In this document: in pieces, positions 16,126-28,100 of the stretch
How positions within the stretch are numbered: the stretch's first letter is position 1
Layout of the letters: each line of letters begins with the position of its first letter
Translations under genes and position numbers: made by a program
Assembly: GCA_937967665.1 (NCBI GenBank)
Contig: CALBSZ010000167.1
Span: 1 to 49,186, forward strand
DNA from: an uncultured Planctomycetaceae bacterium
GTDB lineage: Bacteria > Planctomycetota > Planctomycetia > Pirellulales > Pirellulaceae
DNA length: 49,186 nt
Direction: 5' to 3'
Notes under the pieces: model-generated
What the model saw: the letters and a program-made list of their open reading frames with translations, nothing else
What the model was told of the DNA's origin: nothing
Databases searched by the model: none

Positions 16126-19100
16126 ATGGACAATGGCGGAACGCACACGCTGGACGCGGATGCGGCGCCCATTGTGAAGTTGACAGGTGATGTGATTGTG
16201 GCCAGCGATATCGTTTCGCATGGTGACCTGAGCATCAACAGTGGTGGTGCCTTTGCGTTGAAGGCTGGGGGGCGGCTGACGAGTACCGATGGCGATGTCG
16301 AGATCAATGCCGGCGGTGTAACGATTGACGATCAGATCAACGCCAGCGGCGACATTGATATTGCTGCCGGTGGAGCTGTGAAGGCGGGCACCGTTGACGT
16401 GCAAATCAACGGCACGGCCAAGCTGCTTTCAACGGGCGGTGGCAAAAAGATTACCATTACGTCGGTCAACGACGCGGTTGTCGATGGCGCGGTGGGGCCT
16501 GGTAGTACGGACCTGGCCGGCATCAAAGTTGAATCGACGGACGGGACGGTCAAAGTTGCCAAGACGTCGGGACGGATTGAATCTGGTTCGGGTGTCGAGC
16601 TGAAGGGTAAGGACGTACGACTGGAAGGCGTCCTGAAGACGACCACGGCAACAGCCAGTACCACCGATTTCGAAGCGACGATCACCGCCACGGAGAAGGC
16701 GTCCATTTTGGGCAACGTGAACGTCACCGGGGCGTTGCAGATCAACGGCAAGGAAATCGAAGTCGGTGAAACGCAAGTCGATAGCCAAGGCAAAAAGTCG
16801 CAAGTGGCTGGCGGTATCACCGCGACCAATCGATTGGACCTCAACGCCAGCGAAACAGGCACGATCAGTGGCGCTTCGCAGCTGTTCACCACGGCCGACA
16901 GGAGCTCGCTGGAGATCGCGGCCAAGAACTTCAGTCTCATCGGTGCATTGTACGCTGGTGCGATGTTGGACAACCAAGGGAAGGTTCAGTGGGTTGGCAA
17001 GGCGGCAAACATCGACATCGATGTTGTTGAATTGATGACCGTTGGCGGAACGGCCGTCGATGCCAATGGAGCCGACGTACTGGTTGGCGGTATCGCGCAA
17101 GCGACGGGCAACCTGGCAATCGATGTTACGGGTGGCACGTCGAAGGTCAGCCTGAACCAGAATCAACCGGGTCCCAATGCGAACAGTATTTTCCGCACGA
17201 ATGCGGACGCCGTTTCGGGAGCCACCAATACCAGTAGCATCACGATTAACACCGATCACGATCTGCAACTCGCAGGAATTGTCGAGGCGTTAGACGACGA
17301 CGCTACCGTCACATTGGTCAGTAAGGATCAAGTATTGGTCGGCAGCCTGGTGCGAGCGGACAAAGCGCTTTCGATCACCGGCGGCGATGACGACAGCGGG
17401 ATCAGTATCTTGATCAGCCAGCAGAGCCTGCAACTGAGTACGGGCAAGCTGGAAGATGGCACGACACCGCTATTGGCTGACAGCAAGGGGCGCCTGGTGA
17501 AGGAAGACGGTGGTAAGCACTATCTCGTCAACTTCAAGGGAGAGTTCGTGGATGCGAACGGTGCTGTGGTTACCAGTGCCAATAAGGCGGAAGGCGGCGC
17601 GCCGGTTACGGGTTCGGGGCTGAAAACCGATCTACTGGTCGATGCCAATGGCCGTCTGACGGACGCTCAAGGCAATCGCGTGAATCCACTCGGCACGGTT
17701 GCGTTTCAGGGTGGCACGGCGTCGGGTACGAAGTTTGATCCGAATAGCATGTCGGCCGACGATACAGGGCGTGTCGTCAAGCAGGTCGGAGATTCCTTCT
17801 TCCGCGTCAACGCCGCTGGCGAGTTTATCGACGGTTCGCATATGAAGGTGACGCCTGTCGAAGGGGACGCACCGGTCACCACTGGTCTGCGTGAGGATTT
17901 GAACGTCAACGACAAAGGGCGCTTGGTGGATGCTGGGGGATATCTGGTCAGTCCCACTGGTAAGTTTGTAAACGCCGCAGGTGCGGAAGTTCCCGAGGCC
18001 AGCAAAGTCAAGAGCGGGGTTGTTGTCGTAGCAACGCTTGAGTTGCTTAACGCTCAAGCCGACGACAAGGGCCGCTTAGTCAAGGAAGATGGCGGTAAGT
18101 ACTACTTGATCAACGCTGACGGAAGTTATGTGGATGCCAATGGTGCCGTCAAGAAGGCCGCCGACCGAGTCGAAGGGGGCGCTCTCGTAACCGGCGATGA
18201 TGTGGACGGTTCCTTGCACGTCGACGAATTCGGACATTTGATCGATGCGAGCGGTTCGCGCGTGGATGCCAAGGGCCAGCCGGTGGATGCCAGCGGAATG
18301 CTCTTGGCAACGGGAGTCGCAAAGGTGAAGGGTGGGACGGCTGTCAATCTGACGCTCAGTCTCTTGCGACAGCGTGGTTTAGAAGCGGATGCCAAGGGTC
18401 GCTTGATTGCAGTTGTGGGCGGCAAGAATCTGCTGGTTAACGCTGCCGATCAGTTGATTGATGCCAACGGAAGTGTGTTGGGAGCCGATCGAGGTGGAGC
18501 TGCGGTGACTGGCTCGGGTTTGGCGACGAACCTGGACATCGATAACACGGGTAGTTTGATCGACGAGTCGGGGATCCGCGTGGATCCGCGTGGTGAGTTC
18601 GTTGCGGCCGGGGCGAAAGATACCAAGGTTCAAGGTGGCGCGCCGGTTCGCCTGTCGGGTGGCGTCTTGGACACGGGAGCCGACGGAACGATATCGATTA
18701 CCGGTGAACAACGTGTGTTGATTTCTGGTGCGGTCGGCGAATTGCAGACGGTGGGCAGTAGTGTGACCGTGATGACGGGCACGGTTTCGGTCGAATCGAC
18801 CGCGGGTGACGTTGCGGTCATGTCGGCCAATGGGTCCGTGCCGCGAATTAACGCCAAGACCTATATCGAGCTGGAAGGTAAGAACGTTGACATTGCTGGG
18901 GTTGTGCAGCAACGTGACGCTAAACCTTCCAGCGGAAACTACGGCGTCTATGTGAAGTCCGACGACGCCATTCGCACGACGAAGGACAGCCAGGTTATTG
19001 GTAGGGAACTCGTGCATCTGTTCGGCCAGACCATCGAAGTGTTTGGCGGGGTGGCAGGTGGTGCGGAGCGGCTGCTGTTCAACGCCGTGGAAAAGGCCAC

Positions 19101-22100
19101 GATTGGCGGTTCGGTCATCGGTAACAAGGACATTACGGTCAATGCTGGCGTAGATGCCGGCTGGAGTCAGACGCAGCTGACCGCAGCGATCGCCAAGGCA
19201 GATCTGACTTCAAACGCAACCACACCGCGTACCGCCGTGGTTACCCAGGCAGGTCAACTCGATGCGGTCGGTAACATTCTGATTCAGTCCAGCGACGACT
19301 TTGACTTGACGGCCAGCGCTGTGGTCGGCGGACGAGTGACCGTGAAGACTCCGGTCATCTCGACAAGTCCCACGACCATTCAGGTGGTTGTGGGAACCCG
19401 CATGGTGGAAGACGGCACGATCACCGTTCCGGTGATTTCTTATGTGGATACCGTCGAGACCATTAGTACACCAGGGCCGAAGGTGGTTGTGGGCAGCGAA
19501 TTCTCGACGATGGACGTCACGCTGACACAAGTTGGCTACTACAACGGGACCACGATTCGCGAGTACTTTGTCGAGAACGTCGACTATTGCAATTCCAGTG
19601 GAGGCAATTGCAAGACAGGTGCGCCGGTTATTAACTGGGGGTCTGCAGGTACACCGGCAACGCACGACACACCGTTCGACCAGTTAAATGACGATCAACG
19701 AAAAGCGGTACTCGATCAGCTGAGTTACAAGGCCTTGTATGACTTCTCGGCGTCGAACTTGCAGAATGTGAAAGTAGAAAACGGGGCGAGTTCGAATTCG
19801 CCTTGGACGCCGGCCTGGCAAAGCAATAATACGAAGGAAATCATCTTCATCAACACCGCGGGTTGGGATGATAAGTACATTCGCTTGCCGGTGGGCGCGG
19901 CGGCCGATGTCCGCGATAAGCTCAATCGTGTTTCTTCGTTTGGAACGCCCAGTACGAACGATGAGACGGTGGGGCAATTGTTTAATCAGGCGGATGCGCA
20001 GTTCGTTCAGGATCGTTCTACCTATACTGCCACGGCGCAGCGTAAACGTCAGGCTTGCCAGCCCTATGATGTAACCTCGTGCATCGAGGTTCAGGAAGGC
20101 CAAGTCGACTTTGATGACGAACCAGCACGCTGGGATGTTCGCTACGTCGCCAATACGGGTAAGACGGTCTACAACATCAACACCGTGGATGTGACGCGAA
20201 TGGTAGATCACACTTCGGTTCCAGGGTGGGACAGTAGCACCAAGGGTGTTCAGAATATCTCTGTTCCCACCGCAGGCACGCTGCGAAGTAACGTCCACAA
20301 TTTGTTTGTCGACGATCGAGGTAGCGTGACTTACAAATCGACAGCTCAGCGTTCGGGCGTTGATGTTGGTGGCATCCAGTGGTATCGCGACCGATTCTAT
20401 AACGAATACCAGAGGATCGATGGTTCGTTCAGTTGGGATGCAGCAAAGACGGACGCAGAATCAAAGGGTGGGCATCTTGCTACGATCGCCGACACGACAG
20501 AACTGAGTAAGATAAATCACTTCAGGGAGGCTTGGGTTGGGGCGAAGCAAGACACGGGCGCGACCGAGCCAGCCGGCGGCTGGAAGTGGGTCGACGGAAG
20601 CAGTGTGTCGAGCAGCATTTGGGGGCCTAACGAACCGAACCAGTATAATGGCGCGCCAGAAGACTTTGCCATACTGAACGGTAACGGGCACGTTGTTGAC
20701 ACCGTTGATGGCGGAGACAATTACATCCTTGAAATCGATTTAGACACCGGTGCCGATCCGAAGAGCAACCCGGACCGCGGTACACGGTATGCGCTCGTCA
20801 AAACCAAGGAAACGTGGGAAGACGCTCGAGATGCGGCCGCGGCGATCACCAGCGCTGGCGGAATTACGATTCCGGCGGGTAAAGCGCATTTGGCCGTACC
20901 GGGGTCCGTCACAGAAAGCAATTACCTTGGCAAGTTGTTTGGAGTGAACGCCGACCCGTGGATCGGGCTAAACGATGCAGCTACAGAAGGGACCTGGGAG
21001 ACGGTTGCGGGAGCGCCATCCACGTCATTCACGAATGGGAACCCGAACGAGCCCAAAAATGGCGGGCAAAATGGAGACACAATCCAATTCCGAGTCACCG
21101 AATTGTATATCACCGACGACACGGAGCAGGGCTTCAGTCCAGATGAAGAGATTTATCTAAGCGTATCGGGAGGCGGTTGTTTCTTCAACTGTGGTGGCAA
21201 TGACGGTTTCGACGAAAATAAGTGGATCGACATTCATGATGTCTATCACGAGATTTCTCCCGGTGGTAGCCGAACGATTTACGCAAACGAGCATGACACC
21301 ACGTCGGGCGATGACGACTGCGGGTCAGCTACCATCTACCACAGCGACGTTCCCCCGACCTTCAACCGCAAGACGAATTTAAAGGACTGCCAGCTTAACC
21401 TCGATATTGACCTTTTCCCGCCAGAAGATCATGCGGTGATCGTCGCCGATGGTAAGTGGTACGATGTCACGAGCGACAGTCGGAACAGTGATTATGCGCG
21501 GTGGTACATCGTCGAAATCGAACCGTTCTACGAGAAGACTCCGAACATCCAGGAGACGCAGAACGACTACACCTTCGACTGGAAGTCCAAGAATAAGGAT
21601 ATTAAAGATAAGCGAACGACGTTGACCTATAAGTGGACCAGCACGGCGCAGGACATCGAAAAGCAAACCGTGAAGACGCAGACGGTCGTTGTCCAGAAGC
21701 AAGTCACGTCGCAGAAAACGGAAACTCGTTGGAAAGACGTTCCCATCTATCGCCAAGATACGATTCTTTCCACCACTCGCGTCAAGCAAGAATCGATCGG
21801 CAACGCAGCCAAATTTGGCGCCGATTCGATCCGCAGTGCGGGCGAGATCAAAGTGGACGTGAACGGTGACGCGGATTTCAGCGGCAATGTGGAAGCGCAT
21901 CAGGCCGGTGGCAAGATTATTGTGATGGGCGAAAACGTCACCGTAAAAGGTGGCGTCCCAACCGGTTCGACCAATGCCGTCGCGGCGGACTCCGACATGC
22001 GTGCCAAGCAAGCGGTGGAAATTACGGCCACCGAAAGAATCACGATCGGCAAGTCGGGCGTGATTAAGGTGGACAACGGCAGTGGCGGGGCGAAGAGCAT

Positions 22101-25100
22101 GGTCAGCTTGAATGCCAAAGACATCGTCATTGACGGTATCGTGGATCCTCCGGATGAAATCCAGATCAACGCGACGAACAACATCGAACTCAAGGGCGAT
22201 GTCCAGGCGTTGGAAAAGGTGAATGTCGAAGCCGGTATGAACATTACCGGTAATGTGAACACCAGCGTGACCACGCTGCAGAACACGGGCAGTGGAAACG
22301 CGATCGAAATCAAGTCCACCGGCGGCAACGTGGTGCTCAAGGACTCCGACGTGCAAGCCGGGTCGGGCGGCAATGTGATGCTGACGGCCACTAACGGCAT
22401 GGTCGAACAAACGGGTGGCGTCGTTAGCGGTGGTGACTTGATCGTCACCGCGAAGAATGGTTTCAAGACCAATGCCAATACCGGCAACGTCAAAGTGGAA
22501 CTGACAGATGCGGGCAACATTGACGTCACGCTCAACGGCACAACCGTACTGGACTTTGCGGGCAAACCGCTGAAGGATGGGTTCCTCAAGATCACCAACT
22601 TCGGTGACCTGACAGTGAAGAACCTTGAAGCGCAGGGAACGGATGACGACGACGATATCGTTCTCCGTGCGATCAACGGAAATCTCACGGTCGAGAATCT
22701 ATCGACGTCGGGTGACGGCGACATCACGTTGCTCTCGACGGGCAGCTTCACGCTCACCGACGGCGCGAATCATCCGCTGGAAACCGACACGCTGACGATC
22801 CAAGCTGGCGGCGCGGTGGATGTCCAGACCAAGGTCAACACCATTGCTGTCACCACGACCGGAACTGGTAATGTTGCCGTTACGCAGAATACGGGTGCGC
22901 TGACGATCGACGATTCCATCATCGTCGCCGGGACACTCACTGTGAACGCTACGGCGGATACGCTGACCGTGGGCGATGTTCAAGTCTTGGCCAACAATCA
23001 CAACACCGTTGCGACGCTGACCAGCAAAAACGATCTGATCATCAACGAACGGCTCAAGGCCGGTCCATGGTTAGCAGACGAAGCTGCGGCTACAAAAGTG
23101 CGGCTCGCCAATCTTAACGCCACGCTCCGCGAAATGGGCTACTTCCAGGTGGAAGGTGGCACGCCCGTGACCACAGGTACACGTAGCGATCTGATTGTGG
23201 ACGTGAATGGTCATTTGCGCGATGCAACCGGTTTCCGAGTAGATCCGACGGGTAAGTTCCTGACGGATTCTAATGGCGCTCAGATTCAAGCTGGCGCAGC
23301 GCAGATTATGACGCTCGGCTTGTCCGGCTTGCAGGTCGATGCCCAGGGCCGATTGCTGAAAGACGTGTCGGGAACGAACTACCTCGTCAACGGCGGCGGT
23401 CAGTTTGTCGATACTGATGGAAACGTGGTGGCGGATGCAGACAAGTTGCCTGGTGGAGTGGCGGTGTCTGGAAACGCGGAACTTCGCGTTGACGTCCGTG
23501 GCCGGTTGATCAACCAGGATGGCCACCGCGTTGATCCTCAGGGCGTTTTGGTGGACGCCAGCGGCGCAGCACTCGGCCAGAACGTGGCGAAAGTGATGGG
23601 CGCGGCTCCTCTGCAGTTGACGCTTGGCTTGGCGAACTTTAGTGCGGATTCGCAAGGTCGACTCGTCAAGCCTGACAGTGGTAAAAACTTGCTCGTCAAT
23701 GCCGAAGGCAAGTTGATCGACGAAGCCGGGTTCCTGGTAACCAGCACGAATGCAACTTTGCCGCTGCTGACAGAAGCTCAGGTCCGAGCCTTGAGTGCAG
23801 CAACGCTCACACCGCAGATCGCCGCCCATCTGAAGACGATTCGTGACCTGGATGGCAGTGGACCATTGACCGATGCGGAAGCCACCGACGAAGCCGACAA
23901 GATTCTCATGTTGACGCACCCGTTCACGTCCGTCGGGAATGTGGCGCTCACCAGCCAAGACGGCCAGATCCGCATGTCCAACGCATCGCCAACCGCACCA
24001 GGTGTAATCGGCGACGTGCTGACGCTGGATGCCGAAACCGGCATCGACCTGCCGATGATTGCCATCAACACGCTCGAGACGGCTACGACAACCATGGGAG
24101 ATATTTCCCTGGGCGATGACGATAGCGTGGGCGAAGAGCTTGTCGGTGTGCACATCAAGTCGGCGAATGCTCCGGCTGGCAATGTGTCGCTTAGCTCGGA
24201 AGAAACCATGCGAGTCGGGAATGTTGTTGCGGGTGCAACCACCTCAACCGTGACCTTGGTTTCGACAAAGGGCGGACTGGAGCTGCTGAAAGATCCCCAT
24301 AACGCCACGACACTCACCGCTGACGACAATATGATCTTGAAGGCCAATCTCGACATCCTCGTCGACACGGGCTTCACGTCGAAGAAGGTGATCGACATGC
24401 GTGCCGGGCGTGCGATCTTCTTTGGCAAGGGCATCAGTCCGACTTGGTCCGCCGAAGACAGGATTGTTTTCCTTTCGGGATCAACCACACGCTTCGAAGG
24501 AAACCTGAGGGCTCCGGAAGTTACCGTGGGTGCCACAGCTGGAAACCTAATTGTTTCGGGCACCATTGAAGGCACGGCCGGCGCTCCCTTGAAGAACCTG
24601 ACTTTGGTCGCCCATGGCAGCCGGTTGTCCAGCGGCGTTGCGTCCAGTCTGTATCAATTCCGATCGCAGAAGGATGGGCAAACGTACTTTAAGGACATCG
24701 ACAACTTCAAAGGGCAGGGGGCCGACTCGGTCTTTGAACTGAAGAGCGGTGCGTTGTCGAAGGTGGCGAATCCCTCTGATTTGGATCTGGTTCCGATCGT
24801 GAACCAAACCGGTCCTGATCAGCCGGAAGTCGACAAGTTTGTGGGGCGTGAACTGTACGAACATCCCAACGGTCGCGACTACTATCGAGATCAAACAACG
24901 AAAGAGTACTTCTACTGGCAAGATCCGACGACGAAGCTCTTCCCGTACTTGGCCTACAACATGGTCACGGGCAACTTTGACACGTTGTACACCACCAAGG
25001 CGGTTACCAGTGGCGCCACGAAGGACGTGGAAGTCTTTAAGGACACCGCCAAGACGATGCAGGTGTTGGACTTCAACCAATACACGTCGCGCATTCCGAA

Positions 25101-28100
25101 ACTGACGAAGGTCACCGACCAGACTGTGATTTCGCAGTTGACGGCGAAGCTGGCACCACAGGTGGGCGGTGAGATCAGCTTCCTGGGCGCAAATATCACG
25201 GTCGACGATACGCTCACCATGATTGCGGACAGCAACTTCACTGGTGGCGACGCCAACTTTACGGTGAATTCCGCGAACGGTACTGCCAAGATCGATGCCG
25301 GCGGTGATGTTGTCTTTGGCGATACGATGAAGGTCAACAATGAGTTCATCGTGACATCGTCGGGTTACGTAGGGCCAACGGGTAATGCTGGTGGTGGAAA
25401 TATTGACTTCGCCGGTAAGGTTACCGGCACGGCGGCCAATAGCTCGGTGACCAAGTTCAAGGCCGTGGGTGAAAACGGCGTCCATCTACGTCCGGATGTG
25501 GTGTCTGCTGGTGCGTGGGAGCTGGGTGGTCAGATCACGATCAACAGCGCTGCTGCGGATGTTCCGGGTGACAGTGTTGGTACCGTGCCTGTTCCCGATG
25601 TGACGTTCCTGGATGGTTCCCGATTGCGCATTAACGCTCTGAAGGGTATGAGCGGCATGGTGTTCGACAAGCTGGAGGTCACTGGTAGCGTGACGATCGA
25701 ACAGCCGAGTGGTGGACCGGGTGTCGCACTGCAGGTGGTGCGAGGCACGGGTGTGACGCTCGATTCCGAATTCATCATCATCGAAAACGATGGTGGCGAT
25801 GCGGTTACCGGCAACTTCAGCAAGATGTCCTTGGGAACCGAAGTCAAGACCACTGCTGGAGATGGCAATGATGTGGGTGTCACGCTGCGAATGATTACGG
25901 CCCAGTTCGACTGGGGTGACGCGCCCACCAGGTACCCTGTCACGTCAACGGACGACGGAGCTCGTCATAAGGTCGATGGTCCACGGCTTCGTACGCAGGT
26001 CGATATTGAAATGGACGGCGTCCCCTCGGACAACGCGGATGGCGACAACAACGATACCGGCAGCGGGCCAGATGCAGGAAACGGCAACGACCAGGACGGC
26101 GTCACCTTCCGTACGAATCTCATCGGTGGGCTGACTGGCGTAATGACCACGACGGCCACCGTCAATCTACAAAATGCCAACGGTGCGAAGCTGGACGGTT
26201 GGATTGACTTCAACAACGATGGCGACTGGGACGACGCAGGCGAAAAGATCTTTAACAATGTCAATCTGGTGTCCGGTGATAATGTTATTCCGTTCGACAT
26301 TCCGGCAGGTTCCACGCCCGGGGCGACGTTTGCTCGGATTCGAGTGAGTACTGATGGCAAACTGACGCCGACGGGTGAAGCCCAGGATGGTGAAGTTGAG
26401 GACTACAAACTGACGCTGATCGATAAGACAACCAATCCCAATATCGTCGTGCCGGCGATTAACGCCACCGGGCAGATCGATGTGATGTTGGACGGCGACA
26501 GTTTGGTATTGCAGCAGAGCGGCAAGACCCTGCTGAAAGTGCCGAACGCCGAGGTCAACACGGTAACGGTTAACGATGCTGTCACGATCAATCAGATTGG
26601 CCAAGCTGTCGACGAACATATTACCTACAACGTAGCCGACAGTTCGTTGTCGGTAGTGCCGCTGGCTGGTGGTACAGGGGTCAAGGTTGCAGCACCGAAT
26701 GCTGCCGGGTTCATGTTCAGCGGCGGTGGCGGCAACGACAAGTTCACGGTTGACGATTCGGCGGCCACAACCAACAAGACGGTAACGGTGTCGGATTCCA
26801 AAGTGACCGGCGTTACGTCTCAGGACGTTAATTTCTCAGGCATGGAAACGCTTGAATTGCTGACGGGGTCCGGGGCGGACGATGTCACCGTCACCACATC
26901 TTCGACGATGGCCGTCATGGCGAATTTGGGCGACGGAAACGACAGCGTCACGCTCGACTTCACATCCAGCGGTCCGAACACGAACGTGACATTGGACGGC
27001 AGTACGGGAACCAACTCGTTGGCACTCAGAAACTTGAACGCGATGTCGGTCGACTACGACATTCAGGCGGCCGACAAGGGCCAGCTCACTTTCGACGGCG
27101 CATCGGCACCGGCCTTGGTGTTTGATAAGTTCGGCACGGTGGATACGTCGCAGATCAATGTGGAGACGTGGCGGATAGATCTGCTGACGCAGGTACCGAA
27201 TTTGATTTTGGAAGATGGGCCCGCCGCGGGTCAGGTTACGCTGCGAGGCGCTCAGGCTGGTGGCATGCCCAATACCACCATCGGGAGCACGGCCAGGACG
27301 GTCACGCTCAATTCGGGTGACGATGCACAGCAGTTGAGTGTCACGACGAATCGGTACAACGCTGCGTCTGGTCGTACCATGAATGTGAATCTGCAACAAG
27401 GCAACGACACGTTAGTCTTGGCAGATGGCGTTGGTATCAACGGTACCATCAACGGCGGCCCCGGCACGGACACGCTCGATTATTCGGCATATACGACGGC
27501 GGTGACGGTTGATCTACCGTCTTCATCCGCAACGAATCTAGGTACGTTGGCCAACGGGACGACAGGTAACAGTTTCGAGAACGTTACCACCGGGTCAGGA
27601 AATGATTCTGTGATCGCAGACGCGGATACGAATGTGATCATGACCGGCGACGGTGATGACAACGTGATCGGTGGCCGTGGCGGTGATACGATCCAGACGG
27701 GTAGCGGAGCGGATACAATAAGTGTCACCTCCTCCGAAGGCAACTCGGCCGTCAACGTCGACGCAGGCGCCGACGACGATCAGATCTTCGTCGGCAACAA
27801 CATGCAGCACCTGGGCGCCTTTACGCAAGATGTCAACATCGTGGGTGGTGGCGGAACAGATTCGATTGTTGTCACCGACAGCATGGATTCGACGGACAAC
27901 ACAGCCAAGATTACCGATCGGTTGATCCAAGGGCTGTCGCAGGGCGACATCAATCTCACCGATGTCGAAAACGGTCGAGTCTTAGGCGGAACCGGAAACG
28001 ACAACTATCTGCTGACGAACATCGTCAACATGACGTACACGCTTTTGACCAACGATGGTGACGACATCATCACACTGAACAAGTCTGAAGGATCCGTCGA

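Noticed and set aside
14185..16128. Re-initiation signals after the internal stops
   Set aside because: No purine-rich Shine-Dalgarno sequence lies at the right distance before ATG 14185 or ATG 16126, and coding-like sequence precedes both.
24862..24936. WW-domain-like stretch (NGRDYYRDQTTKEYFYWQDP)
   Set aside because: The first tryptophan and the proline framework are missing. The resemblance is probably chance in a Tyr-rich hairpin.
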